Origin: Calliopum simillimum
Taxonomy: Eukaryota; Arthropoda; Insecta; Diptera; Lauxaniidae
Assembly (NCBI GenBank): GCA_951812925.1
Contig: OX638370.1
Location: forward strand, 101,632,897 to 101,696,896
Direction of reading: 5' to 3'
DNA length: 64,000 nucleotides
The notes beneath the pieces are model-generated. The model was not told the DNA's origin, made no database searches, and saw only the letters and a program-made list of their open reading frames with translations. Below, one piece after another: positions 32,573 to 44,164 of this stretch; within the stretch, counting starts at the first letter, position 1; the number at the start of each line of letters is the position of its first letter. The position numbers and the translations under genes were made by a program.

Positions 32573-33640
32573 TTCCAAAAAACCCTTAAAATGCCAAAAA
32601 ACCGATTTCTATTGAATATCTTCTATGCGGTTACTTCTATGTGTACACATATCGCTTATTTTTTGTAGATCTTGTAATTCTCTACAAATTTGGTATCGTT
32701 ACTTTTTATCGTAGTACTTACCATTTCGCAGATATCCTTAAAAAACCAGTAATTTCAAAGCCTTAGCGGTTATTCAAGAATATTTTTAAGGTCGTTCGAA
32801 AAAAAAATTTTGTACGGTATATAGAAAATTAAATTATCTTTCAAACGGCATTTTAATTTTGTTTGTACAACTTCTCATTGAAGAGTTATTGCAATTTAAA
32901 AAGTAAGATATTTTAATATGAACTCATAGGTAGTATTTCATATCATAACTGTTAACAACTTTTTAAATTGGGTGATCTCCTAAACTAGAAGTTGTACGCA
33001 AATACTTTTAACGTTCTTTTGTAGGAAATTTCCTGTGCTACAAAATTGGAGACCAACATTTTTCTGTAAAAGTTAGCATCAGCGAGATATTTGCAAAAAA
33101 CTGATTTTAGCGACCTTTGAGCCTTAATTACTTTTTATGCGCACACGACTTTGCAATGGACTTTTCATAGTTTGTGTATCATGCATATATAAAGACAATT
33201 CTGGTGAAAAATTTCCACTGGGAGTTTTTTCGCACAGAAGCTCTTTTTTCGTCTTATTTTCCTGGGCTATGTTAACTGTTTGTTTTTGTGTGCATCATTC
33301 TCCGCGTAAGTTTTTTTTTTATATTACTAAACATACTATTTTATCTTTATATAATTAAATCAATAAACAATTACACAAAGCACTTGAATAAACTTTTTAA
33401 AAATCTAAATTTTTAGGGTTGCCACCTGGTTATTTTCGAAAATCTTATGTAATTATTACATATTTTGACTAAATTTAAATTTTTGGTTTTAGAAACACTC
33501 AGATAAACTTTATTAAAATTTTACAAAACTTTCAGTGCTGCCACCCGATTTAAAGTTTTTCTATACCATAAGTAATAAAAAAATTGGTGTGGACAAAAAA
33601 GGGACTGTTTTGTTACATTTTTCGGAGACTTACCCATACA

Positions 33641-33879
33641 TTGCTTGTATTAAAGCAATACTTATTTCAAAAATGAAGTAACATCTCAAATTGAATACTT
33701 ACATCTACCAATAAAGATTGTAAGCTTCGGTAGCTTTAATTTGCTTTCTGTTCATCACGCCCATTGAATATAATCCAAGCTTTTTTTCTTGTGTTCTCTC
33801 TGCAACTAAAAACATGATGCTAAAATAATTATTTTTCATTGAATACAAAATGTTGTACGACAGAAGAAATCAATTTCTC

Positions 33880-33913
<34 letters not shown>

Positions 33914-34654
33914 ACATCTTCATTGGCAGCATTGGCCAGCAACAGTTGCATGTGGCAGGAGCAATATCGTCAGCTGTCAGCTGCTGGTGAGCAAAAAACA
34001 ACGGTAACAAAATGCTTAAAATCGTCTTGTGCTACCACACACACACACACCGCAGTATATGGTTTCTTCTGTTGTCAACGTAAAGTTTTAAGCATGAATA
34101 TCACGTTTCACTTCAATGAATAACCATTAACCTGACTTCATCACATCACAGAATAAAATAGCAACCAACATCACAGCAAACACATCAATACACATATCAC
34201 AGCAACAACAACATCAAGGTGTTGCTGTCGCCGATGTGAAATGATTTTTACTGCGCGATAGCCAGGCAGCCTTTCCGTATAACGAATGTATTGGTTGGTT
34301 AAAGAAATCACTGCGAAATCACTACAGGTATTATGTACACACACCACACAAATTGAAAAATGCGCTCTAAAATAGGCAACACATAAAATCTTTAGTAGAA
34401 GCCCCTTTAACTAAATGATGATATCTACCATAAATTCTGACCGCATTTAACGAGTTACCACTAAAAGCCGCCGCCCGCATATTACAAAATGCCCGAAATC
34501 AATGGTAAAAGCAACAGCATTAAAGTTAAACGAAATAACAAGGGTTCACTTACCTTCTGACATTCTGACAGGTTAGGCGTATGTGTGTGGATTAACCGCA
34601 TTTGATTTGCTGTGACCTCTATGTCCGGAGTGATGCTCAAATTGTTCTATTTTG
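33641..34654. repeat. No gene recognised; TCA microsatellite
   Basis: Eleven perfect TCA repeats at 33881-33913 create a poly-Ser run in a 94-codon frame (33839-34123) that also includes a CA repeat; I do not regard it as a gene. AACAACATCA patches follow. This moderately complex sequence could be a regulatory or intronic stretch. Confidence 0.5.
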
Positions 34655-35720
34655 TATACCCTACAGCAAAGCATATTCTCGATTAAGAGAATGCGAAGCA
34701 AAATAGTTTTACTGAAAAAAGAGACTACGCTATAGAAACAGATTGAGTGGGCGGTAGGCGTGGCAGGCTCAAGCAAAACCTTTAAAACGCTAACGCTATA
34801 AGCGCTTTACTTATGAAAATAAAATAAAAATTCACACAAATTTCCGCGTGCAATTTTATGCTATCGTTTATTAGAGGCGTGACACCGTCCACTTTTGTTA
34901 TAAATGAATTGATGTTATTTATTACATATACAGCATACTTATGATAAACTATGATTTGAGGGGTGTGGTACCGCCCTTTTTTTCAGAGGTATGACAAATT
35001 TCATTGCTAATGAGCGTGGCACGGTCCACTTTTGCAAAGGATGTTATTTGTCCCAGTGGTTTTTTTTCGATATCGATAGTAATATACCATAAAAATGTCA
35101 TCAAAATTGGTCGAATAGCTACCGAGCAATTAAAGGACCGACACACCTAGCATTCAATTTATATATGAAGCAAAACACGCCAAGTGTACCAGCTGAAAAT
35201 TTTTTTTGATTCTGATTTCGCTCAAATTTGGCATTATGGTAGTTCCGGTGTAATCCGGGAGGATTTGATCTTAGTAACATTTGTTGTTTTTAGTCATTTT
35301 CATGAAAAGGGTGTTTTTCCGAAACTTAATAGCTTACACTAAAGTTTGTAAATCGATATATCTAAGTAACTGGTCTCATTCATTTTTAAGAGTTCTTTTT
35401 ATAAAAAAATATTACATGGTGAAAAATTTTTTTTTTTTTTAATGGATGTGATCAGTTTCCGCTTGCTTTTCATATAGGCTTTTTAAAAATTATTAACCAA
35501 TCACGGCCATTAATATCCCAAATCAGAACTCGACCCTAAGTATTATCTGTCCAAATTTAATAGATCTAACTTTATCCACTGATTATTCTAAGTAAGGACC
35601 TCCAAGCCATAAGCCTAAACTAAGCGAATCCGGACAAGAGTGGCGTGACATCCCCTATACAAAAATAATTCCTGAGACACTTTACTTAAAGAATGATACT
35701 AGGAACAACTCGTGAAAGCT
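34655..35720 (+). repeat. R-related repeat, diverged
   Basis: It opens with GTATACCCTACAGCAAAGCA and carries the recurring GGCGGTAGGCGTGGCAGGC, GAGGCGTGACACCGTCC and GAGCGTGGCACGGTCC blocks. Toward 35640-35680 a fragment with GGACAAGAGTGGCGTGACAT matches the R internal unit. The order is scrambled relative to the long R copies. Non-coding. Confidence 0.5.
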
Positions 35721-36204
35721 AGCGTTGCCAGATACAAACTGAGTTTCGCCCTGGACTTTCGGAGAAAAATCTGTAATTTTTCGGAGATTTGAAAAAAAAT
35801 CTGGATTTTTCTGGTGAATGAAATTTAAGTTAATCTAAAAAGGAAAAACATATGTTTCAGTTCTTTTGTTTAAGCAAAACAACACTTTCCAACACGAGTA
35901 CCGCTGAATGTAATTCTGTTAGAAATATTATTATTGTTTGAAGGAGGGAGACATCCTCACCTTCTCTAAAATATTTACTCGATTTTGGAGGGCACTGAAT
36001 GTTTAATTCATTCGTAGAAAATTTGCACGAATTTCTTTGACAACGACAAATACAATTTTAGGCTAAGATGGCTGCGTGCTTTTTGCTGGCCTTACGTCAG
36101 CAATTTTATGTTTTCGCAACTCGTTCAACATCGTTCCTTCTTAAAATATTATATAGAACATCATTAGATTATTGTCACCAAGCTTTATAACTTTTAAATT
36201 GCTA

Positions 36205-36911
36205 TACACAGAAAAAAAAAATATCAGTCAATCCAACCGATTTCAACGATAGAAATTGCAGCAACCCGCTAAAGGTTAAATTGACTGTGCAGTCCAGTAA
36301 AAATACTGTGAAAATAGTAATGTACAGTTACTGTTACATTGTTTAGGTACTGTAGAAACAGTTAATTTCGATAGAAATTGCACCAACCCACTGTTTTTGT
36401 ATATGTACCGTAGAGCTCGGTAAATTTACAAGTTGCTCGGTTTGAAAACTATTAAACGCAATTACAGTAAAAGTAACCTTCCAAAAAGGTCAGCTAACAA
36501 TATCAACTGTTACAATACAGTTCAAACGGTTTTGCAACGGTTTGATAATAAGCACTCCTAAAAGACTGTAACTAGCCATTTCCAAAAAGCCATAGAAATT
36601 GCAGAAAACAACTCCTACAGCGGTACCATTTCAATTGGAAAAATATCAGTACAACTCTAGGAAACTTATATTGAATTATTCTTAAACAACATGAGAATTT
36701 TATGACACTTTTAAAAACTCAACTCAAATTTTTTCCGTAAAAATGAAAACATGAATAAAATACAAAATATACAGTTGAATTCAACTGTAAAAAAGTAAAA
36801 AGAATTCTGAAATTTTGAATAGTTGTTTTTGTTTCCTATAGAAGATTTAAAAAACTATCGAATATAAAATTTATAGTTAATTTTACCGTCAGTTTTTTCT
36901 CTTTCTGTGTA
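36205..36911. mobile_element. Element with TACACAGAAA ends, about 707 bp
   Basis: TACACAGAAAAAAAAAATAT at the left faces TTTCTCTTTCTGTGTA at the right. Further in, ATCAGTCAA and an inverse ACCGTCAG phrase are placed symmetrically. The phrase ATAGAAATTGCA recurs near 36250, 36370 and 36590, suggesting internal repeats. No coding capacity; duplication not clear. The preceding 36-36.2 kb shows nothing. Confidence 0.5.
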
Positions 36912-37114
36912 GCAAAAAATAGTTTCCTATAGCTCACAGCAAGGGTATTCAAAATTAAAATGAGTTTTTCTTAAAATCTGATAATCGCAGTGGTATACCA
37001 AACACATCGTGCTGCGGAAAGTAGTAAAAGTTGCTTTGCTTTTTTGCATTACATACTCAGCTTAAGGCATTACACACAAAACAGGGTTAAAACTCAGAAA
37101 CAGCACTATACAAA

Positions 37115-37720
37115 GGGTGGTATTTTTTGTTGGATATTGCAGATTTAAAGGAATTTTAGAATTCACAAAATTTGTAGAAGTAAAATTTGAAAAAAAAGGT
37201 ATGAATTCAAACACCCATAAAAAAAGTTCTATACTTAGATGTTATATTGCACAATCTGAGCGGCCACAAATCCGTTTCTGGAGTAAGCATTCTCACCAAA
37301 ATCTCCATTCAATAAGTCGATTCTTTCGAAACCACTATGTGATGTGACTCCATCCCGTCCAAATGATTTCAAGACCATGTTGCAGATTTAAAGAAATTTA
37401 AGAATTCACAAAATTTCTAGATGTAAAATTTAAAAATTTGCCAAAAATATCTATATTTCTTGGATCTTAAAAATATTTTGGGGGTGAAAAAAAATGGTAT
37501 GAATTCAATCAGCCACAATCTGGGAGGCCACAAGTTCGTTTCTGGAGTAAGCATTCCCACCAAAATCTGTATGATAAAGCAGTTTTGAGGCCGAATTTGA
37601 ATTCAGTGTCATGCCTTCTTCCTGCCCGGCGTGTTACATGAAGAAATTAATATCAAAACTGAAAAGAAAATGAAAAATGTTGTGCGGAAAAATAAAACTC
37701 CAAAGAAAAAACACCCTTTA
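37115..37720 (+). pseudogene. Degenerate relative of the DD41D mariner-like element
   Basis: The ends AAAGGGTGGTATTTTTTGTT and the complement of AAAGGGTGTTTTTTCTTTGG match the terminus of the intact element at 26094. Inside, RPQIRFWSKHSHQNLHS corresponds to the intact transposase segment NCRIWSEENPHETLETP. A block of about 200 bp (from GCAGATTTAAAG to GGAGTAAGCATTC) occurs twice, near 37137 and 37381, so part of the relic was tandemly duplicated. The catalytic regions are missing. A 76-codon frame at 37117-37347 is the remnant. Confidence 0.65.
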
Positions 37721-37729
37721 AAAGCCTTT

Positions 37730-38849
37730 GTTTTAGAAAAGCAATTTGTGTAAAGGATGGAGACTGTATACAATGCGAACGACATCAAACCTCCAAAAAC
37801 AGATATTCAAGTGTACACAGCTATGTACACTAACAAGTGTTTAAGGGGTCCACACAAAAGTGGCAGCATTAAAGTAACGAAATAATAAAGTTAAAAATAA
37901 AACAAACATGAAGGAAGAAATAAAAGAAAAATCCTTGTTTAAGCTTACTCAAAAACCAACCGCGCTGAATTTAAAATATAAAGCGTAGCAGTGATTTTAC
38001 TCTGTTGTATATATCCTTGCTTGCTACAGGAGGATACATAAATGTAATACGTGGTATTAAATTTATCATCATGTGGAGTTCTGTCGCTGTTACAATGTAC
38101 ATTCTAGGTACATATTAGGCACTTTTTATTGTCTGACCTTTAAAGTAAAGAAAATTATTGTAGTAATAAAAATACGCAAGAATTTTGCCAAATAAATTTG
38201 TTTATTGCAGCTCAAAAATTTTACTTTTGCTTAGTAGTTATAATTAAATTTAATAATTAAAAATACAACAAAATTATGATAGTAATGTGTACGTACGATG
38301 GTATGTATACGGTGATGTTTGCTATGGACACTTATTTTAGGTTTTTTTTTTTCAAAACTAAGTTTAATTGTATGAAATTTATTATAAGCAAAAATAAAAA
38401 TTTACAAAAATAACTTTTTAATTTCAGTTTTTAGCTAATTTTGTTTTTAAATTAATTTCTCCAATTGTATAAAATTTAAATTTACAATTACATATATGTA
38501 AGCTTATTAATAAACAAAAATTTAAAAAATTTGTAAGTGCCAACGATTTTGTTTTTTTTTTTTTTAATCTTAGTATCGCCCTTTAAGTTTGTGCTTTAAA
38601 AGCTTAACTGAAAAGAACTAGTTCTTTGATTTTAATCAAAATCAAATACGGCACGCATAAATGCCATCATTTAGGAATTTTTCAGTCAAATAGATGGGTA
38701 TCCATCACTTTTACTATATGGCGGTATGCAACAGCAGATATACAAAATTTTAATGCGCAAAAAATTATACTCTAGAAGCAAAAACTGCATTAAAATTAGA
38801 GGTCTGCACAAGACGACTTGTTGGAGTTTAAAGACATTTCGTTTCAAGA
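37730..38849. other. No gene recognised
   Basis: AT-rich non-coding sequence with poly-T tracts near 38340 and 38550. Nothing further is supportable. Confidence 0.4.
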
Positions 38850-39720
38850 TACGTTATAGGGATTATCGTGAATAAAAATATTCTGGAGAAATTTTTCCTC
38901 AGACTGCAATGGAGAATGCACGGCACGGGTTATTCACGCTAACCCCCTATGTCTTATACCCGCTTTTTATTTATCAAATACTTCAGTTCAGTGTCGCGTG
39001 CAATGTCTTGACAGTACTTGGATAAGAAAGACGAAAAACCAAATACTGCACAGATCTGACTTGTTTTATTTACTTCAGTTCAGTTCCGTGCTTATACTGT
39101 AGTTTTACTGTACACTACAAAATGTTACTTTAGTGACAAAAATAGTTTATTGCCCTCATCTTGTACCTCTCTTTTGATAACTCTTTCTATCTCTCGCGAA
39201 AATGTGTGGAAGCTACTACAATCTGGATGCGTTACAACTTGCAAGTGTTATCATATCAACATTTGACTGTAGTTTTTCTACTCGCACGTTTAACACTGAC
39301 CTGTAGTTTTTGTTTGTATAAATTACAGTACACTGAAGTACTTGTTATAATCAGGATTTTTTTCAAAACAGATAAAACACTGTCTTGTTTTATCTGTGTC
39401 AAAATTAAATCTAGTGTAAATAGTTCGATTACAAAAAAAAAAAATACACTATAGGGTTTATCGTGAATCAATATTCCCGGGGAATTTTTATTCACGATAA
39501 CCCATATAGTGTATTTTTTGTTGTTGTAATCGAACTTTTTACACTGGATTTAATTTTGACACTAAAGGACACTGTCTTGTTTTACCCCCAATGTCCTTTT
39601 TTTTGTAATCGAACTTTTTACACTGCATTCCATTGCTGTCTGAGAAAAACTCCCCTGGGAATATTGATTCACACTAACTCCCTATATTTCAAGATGTCTT
39701 GTGCTGGCCCCTAGCAGTGC
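38850..39720. repeat. Repeat cluster with TTATCGTGAATA motifs and an inner palindrome
   Basis: A phrase like GGGATTATCGTGAATAAAAA occurs near 38858 and, in varied orientation, near 38935, 39456, 39498 and 39670. At 39380-39600 two arms pair around CCCGGGG (39477-39483), including TACACTATAGGGTTTATCGT, GTTCGATTACAAAA and AGTGTAAA. Overlapping frames of 79-97 codons on both strands reflect this symmetry. It resembles a cluster of short fold-back elements inserted near each other. Confidence 0.6.
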
Positions 39721-40625
39721 GTTTCAAATAATGGTCAATACCTGCTTTCATAATTGCATAATTTTAGGCTGCAATAATAACTGTTTAGATTTTTTAAAGT
39801 TTTTTATTTTGTTATAGTCAACCACTCGTAATGACAGTACCTCAAATTCTTTGCATCGTTTATGTGACACTTTGACACAGCAGCCTTACTCTAACTTTTC
39901 AGAAGAGCTAAAACTGCTTATATGCTTCTCTATAATGTGGCTGAATTTCGTTGATGAAGCGTTGAACCTTCTTCTTAATGCATTTTTATTTACCCCAAAC
40001 TGTTATTTTACATTTTTGACTAAAATCCTGGAAAATTGTCTTACCTCGAGTTAGGTTGTTTTGTCAAAAGTCCACAGATTTATTTTTTAGTTTAAGTGGG
40101 CCACAGCTTCCTTTATGTACTATGCATATAAAATCAAAATTTTAACAAAACTTCATTTTCTGCATCACGAGTGGTACATTTAGTGCCAATTTACATTACA
40201 TTACGTTGCATTTTATATGCAAATTTTTCAAATTGTACACATTATCTTAGTTTATTTGTTTTAATACTACAGACTAAAGTCTAAATTGTAAAAATAACCA
40301 TTTGCAAATATGATACTAAGGAAACTTTACTGTTTACTGCATAAAAGAAAAATAGAAAATATTTAAAAGCAAGTTTGTGCAAATCTTCTTGTGGCATTTC
40401 TACTTCAAATTTAAAATAAACACAAAGAACTATCAGCTGTATCTTTAGTTAGTTAGAAATCTTATCGCAGCATGAAATTTTTATGTTCGAGTATGAATGT
40501 ATGTACTTTAAAGGAGAATATGTATTAATTAAGCTGAAATAAAGCAACATGGAGAAAATTAATTGAAATCCTTAAATTGCATTACATTTTTTTCTAAGAA
40601 TTTTAATTTATTAAATGGTTTATAT
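39721..40625. other. No gene recognised
   Basis: AT-rich sequence with one 67-codon frame at 39851 that matches nothing. Unassigned. Confidence 0.4.
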
Positions 40626-40828
40626 CGTCGCCTGAATGCTACAACTAATAACACTTAAAACATAATTTTTTGGAATAAGTGGCTTCTGATATCAGTCTTG
40701 GTTTGGTGCAAAATCTGACCCAATCAGACAACTCTAAATAGAAAAGTCTTAAATCAGTGTAAATTCTAATTTCCAAAAAGTTTTAAATTGATTTTCTCCA
40801 AACTAGAAACTGCAGCATTCAGGTGACG
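40626..40828. mobile_element. MITE with CGTCGCCTGAATGCT ends, 203 bp
   Basis: CGTCGCCTGAATGCTACA at the left is the near-complement of the right end (CGTCACCTGAATGCTGCA). The flanks TTATAT and TGATAT are partly alike, so a duplication is possible but unproven. It lies about 760 bp downstream of the zinc-finger gene's stop codon. Non-coding. Confidence 0.65.
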
Positions 40829-41585
40829 TGATATGTTGAATTTGTATAATATGGAATTCAAGTGTATTCAAAACGATTCAAGTGAATTGAAAAGGATGCA
40901 AGTGAATTTCTTGGAACACATGTGAATTCAGTAGAAAACACGGTTCCAACAGTATTCAATATCTAGTGAAATCCAAAATAATCAAGTGAACTCAAAAAAG
41001 TAAGACTTGAACTGAATGAAAAAACTTTAAAATCAATAATTTTCTTGTCTCATTCACTAGAAATAATCGCTTTAAAATTTTAAAGAAAAAATTTTATACA
41101 GAGATAAAAGATTCACTTAATATTCATTGAAAAATGGCTTTAGAAGCCGATCCAAAATTTTAGTCCCAATGCTAGAGATAAATTGCAATCCACATACATT
41201 TGCAAAAAGCGTATGGATGTATAAAACAATAAGTATGAATTTTATAAACTAACTGCGTACTGAAGAGTTTTATTCTGAAAAATTGTTTCAGTTCTTACCA
41301 GCCACATAAACACATAAACTTTCTATATTTGCACCGCATTTTTCAATGCGTAAGGTGCATATTTCGAGGGCTATTTGCAAATAATTAGAGAAAGATGGTC
41401 AAATTGACCATTTAAAAGCAATTGCTTTGTTTTTTGTTTTTTAGAATAACGAAAATTTTTTAACTTAAACGTAATTCTAAATTTAACAACTTTTTCGTAC
41501 ACAAGACTTGCTCCCAAACTCAACCAACCTTTTGATAATGTCTGAAGTTTAAAAAGTTAAATCAAAAATAATATGAATACCTAAT
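40829..41585. other. 3' flank of the zinc-finger gene
   Basis: On the minus strand this follows the stop codon. AATAAA in that orientation is present at 41269-41274, about 310 bp past the stop, and is a candidate polyadenylation signal. Farther on, TTCAAGTGAATT phrases recur between 40855 and 41000, a minor direct repeat. Confidence 0.4.
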
Positions 41586-43142
41586 TTAATCAGAGAAACT
41601 ATCACTCCAATATGTTGTGGTAAGCGGTGCAACTGTTTTAAATAGATCTTTACCAACAGCGAAATTCTCAAGTTCAGTATTTTTAGGCTTCTGTTTCACC
41701 TCATAGCCCGGACAACGATTATCCTTGTGTCGCGTCAAACGCTGTTCCGACGTGAATGCACGCTTACATTTATCGCATGTAAAGAATACGCTGACATCTT
41801 CATGCGCATCAGCGATATGTTTGCGTAAGTCTGATTTAGACATAAATGATTTTTCACATTTATTACAATTGTGCGGTGATGCATAGTCTTCCTTGTGTTT
41901 CTCCAAATGCGAACGATAGGCACCCTGTATTTTAAATTGCTTGCCACAAACTTCACAGTTGATGGGCTCACGTCCGCCTGAATGTGCCTTCTTGTGTAAC
42001 ACTAAGGAAAGTTTACGCGTAAATTTCTGTTCACACTCATCACATGGATATTCCGATGGTTTCTCTTCTGCTGATTGCTTATCAGCTTTACTACGCTTTT
42101 TCTTTTTCGGCGGTGATACCGCCTCAGTAACCTCAGTAACTTCCTCGGCATCAGTGCTATCACCACCAATAGGATTTTCATTTACTTCACTGCTAATACT
42201 CTTAGTCTTGGTCTTTTTCTGTTTTGGTGCTTTCGATTGGGTTGCTGTTGGTGTCGCACCAGATTTACGACGACTACTGCGCCCACCTGTGCTAGCACGC
42301 GATGCGCGTTTTTTCTTGCCAACAACAAAGTCAGTATCAGAATCTTCCTCAGCCGAAGCGCTTACCTCAACATCAGATACTTTAAATTCTACATCATCTT
42401 GTGGTTCATCCTCTGATGGTGGATCTGATTCAATAGGCGCATCGATTACGACATAACCAGTGGGACGACGCAATTTATTTTTACTGCGTGACAGCTTCTT
42501 ACGCAACTCTTTCTCCGTGTTCTCACATTGATTTTTCAATTGCACCGCAATTGTCACATTATCGAGACAGGTATTGCAAATGAATTGCGGCATAAAATCT
42601 TTACGTGCAATTGTAACAGTTGGACAAATGATCATCAGCATATCGGCAACAGTTTGCGTTTCGACTTTTTTGAAAAGACTTACAAGATCATCTTTCGAGG
42701 TGCAAACGCGACATTGATTCTCTTCAACGGCGTTCTCTTTATTGTTCGCAGCACGTGCACTACTTGTTGGCAATTCGACTGATTCCGGGGCTGGGGATTT
42801 GGCTGCTGCAGCAGCTTTAGATTTGCTACCACCCTTTGCCGCTGCTTTACTTGCTGCTTGTCGTTTGGCTATGGGAACATCATCTGGATCGTCCTTATCA
42901 ATTTTCTCAATAGCTGATATGGCTAAAGCAGCTGCATCACGGCGTTTTTTCGGCACCTGTGTTGGAGTGCGTGTTGCTGAACTTCTACCACCATCCTCAG
43001 TGGCTTCTTCGTCTTCGTCAAGTTTTGCGGGTGTATTTCGGCTAGTGGTGCCACCGCCACGTCGAGATCGGCGTGGTTCGACAATATCTTCAGTCGTCTC
43101 CTCGAGTGCATTAAATTCACCAGCATCATCCATGGGTTCAGG
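41586..43142 (-). CDS. ZAD-C2H2 zinc-finger protein, exon 2 (residues 50-567)
   Basis: This exon encodes most of a probable nuclear DNA-binding regulator. The acceptor is TTTTTTCCAG ending at 43143. Residues 50-190 are acidic, Ser- and Ala-rich linker with basic clusters. A ZAD (zinc-finger-associated domain), the usual dimerisation module of insect C2H2 proteins, starts near residue 190 with Cys 193, 196, 238 and 241 (CRVC and CNTC). A second linker with PPKKKKRSK, a likely nuclear localisation signal, precedes four fingers starting at about residues 416, 445, 475 and 505. The first three are C2H2; the fourth ends HKDNRC, giving C2HC. The C terminus ends YWSDSFSD. An internal ZAD about 190 residues in is atypical, since ZADs are usually N-terminal. 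I cannot name the Drosophila orthologue. Open frames on the opposite strand (41941-43164) are shadows. Confidence 0.93.
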   Translation of the reverse strand, partial: PEPMDDAGEFNALEETTEDIVEPRRSRRGGGTTSRNTPAKLDEDEEATEDGGRSSATRTPTQVPKKRRDAAALAISAIEKIDKDDPDDVPIAKRQAASKAAAKGGSKSKAAAAAKSPAPESVELPTSSARAANNKENAVEENQCRVCTSKDDLVSLFKKVETQTVADMLMIICPTVTIARKDFMPQFICNTCLDNVTIAVQLKNQCENTEKELRKKLSRSKNKLRRPTGYVVIDAPIESDPPSEDEPQDDVEFKVSDVEVSASAEEDSDTDFVVGKKKRASRASTGGRSSRRKSGATPTATQSKAPKQKKTKTKSISSEVNENPIGGDSTDAEEVTEVTEAVSPPKKKKRSKADKQSAEEKPSEYPCDECEQKFTRKLSLVLHKKAHSGGREPINCEVCGKQFKIQGAYRSHLEKHKEDYASPHNCNKCEKSFMSKSDLRKHIADAHEDVSVFFTCDKCKRAFTSEQRLTRHKDNRCPGYEVKQKPKNTELENFAVGKDLFKTVAPLTTTYWSDSFSD

Positions 43143-44164
43143 CTGGAAAAAAGTAAATATGTGATAAGTGGTTATATAAAACAATTATTTAGTTGTCGAG
43201 GCCTTGAGATTAAGAAATGTTTTTTGCAAAAATTACGATATAAAGCTTAACTTTACTTTAGCTCCCAAAGTACAATTTAATTTAAACCAAACTTTTTAAA
43301 ATTACAGGGTGGCTGATTCGAAGTGTTACCAATTCAAAAGACTATATTTTTAGTTTCCATGTACAGATTTTATTGATCAAACGCTATAATTGTTGGGAAA
43401 TGTTCAAATTTTAAGAATCTACTTGAGATTTTCGATTTGGCCTTAACTATGGCCCGTAGACGGTCGAAGAACGAGTCGCCCTGCTGCTAATAAAAAGATT
43501 TAATATAAATCTCGGTAGAAACAAATTTATTTTTGAATGGTAAGAGAGATTTAGAGCTAAATCTCTTTAGAGCCGTAAATAAATGTTAATAATATTACGT
43601 TTCCACCGGAGATTTGTGAGGTGATTTACGGCTGTTTCGAGATTTACCTCTAAATCTCGACGTAAATCACATGATTTGCCATACAAAAATAAATCTATTT
43701 CTGTCGAGATTTGTTTTACATCTGCGTATAAATCTCAGCAGGGCGGCCGCCATTGGCAATTTTCCACTTCCAAGTAGCACCTACAAACTTTGACAATTGG
43801 CGTTAAATATCATTTAAAACAAAGCAAATGGCAGATAACTACTAATACCGATTTTGGCTGTTTTTGACAAAGTGGCACCACTTAACACTGACAATTGGCA
43901 ATAAATGTCAGTAAAAACGAGGAGAATACTAAGAAGAAAAGAAAAACAACTTTAATTTTCCCGCTTATGACATTTATCAAAATAATCTTTTGGCCGGTGG
44001 AAACAGGTAGGAATATAAATACGACCACATCAACAAAAGCACAATTGATAAATCGATTTCGACCCTTTTATCGATATTTTTGCAAAATCCCGGTTAGAAT
44101 GGAGTTTTTAAAACTTTTTTAAGTTGATTTTAACCAATTTATAAAAATAAAAATTTTCACTTAC
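43143..44164 (-). other. Intron 1 of the zinc-finger gene, with MITE-like insertions
   Basis: The donor GTAAGT (44164 downward) and acceptor TTTTTTCCAG fit consensus and join residues VMQ to PEPMDD in phase 0. The intron contains ACAGGGTGGCTGATTCG at about 43306 followed on the minus strand by a short reading SFFDRLRAIVKAKSK that resembles the C-terminal end of a Tc1/mariner-type transposase (weak); a segment bounded by CCCTGCTG and CAGCAGGG (43480-43744); and a segment bounded by GTTTCCACCGG and CCGGTGGAAAC (about 43599-44006). A TATCGATA (DRE-like) site lies at 44069-44076. Confidence 0.7.

Larger units (their letters stand above)
31405..33268. mobile_element. Fold-back element with about 300-bp arms, interrupted by a mariner
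   Basis: AGCCCAGGAAAATAAGAC at the left is mirrored at the right end. Pairing continues through TTTGCAATGGACTTTTCATA, TTTTTGCAAATATCTCGCTA, CAGGAAATTTCCTACAAAAG and TTTCATATCATAACTG up to about 31697 on the left and from about 32930 on the right. The original loop has been enlarged by the mariner copy at 31700-32572. No transposase of its own is visible; the target duplication is unclear (possibly TGTT). Confidence 0.75.
31300..33640 (+). repeat. Dispersed repeat family X, long copy hosting a fold-back
   Basis: The outer parts (31320-31405 and 33280-33410) match, in reverse complement and in order, the short copy at 280-930. The intervening sequence is replaced here by the palindrome at 31405-33268. 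Terminal phrases include CTCATTCTCCG and GCATCATTCTCCGCG. Confidence 0.5.

Noticed and set aside
33839..34123. A 94-codon frame with a poly-Ser run as a gene
   Set aside because: The Ser run is the TCA microsatellite and part of the rest is a CA repeat; codon use and context give no support.
41941..43164. Plus-strand frames of 84-171 codons opposite the zinc-finger gene
   Set aside because: They are antisense shadows produced by the composition of exon 2; the minus-strand reading has clear ZAD and C2H2 motifs.
44069..44076. TATCGATA as the core promoter element of the zinc-finger gene
   Set aside because: It lies inside intron 1, about 240 bp downstream of the start codon on the gene's strand, so it cannot be the promoter proper; an intronic site is possible but unsupported.
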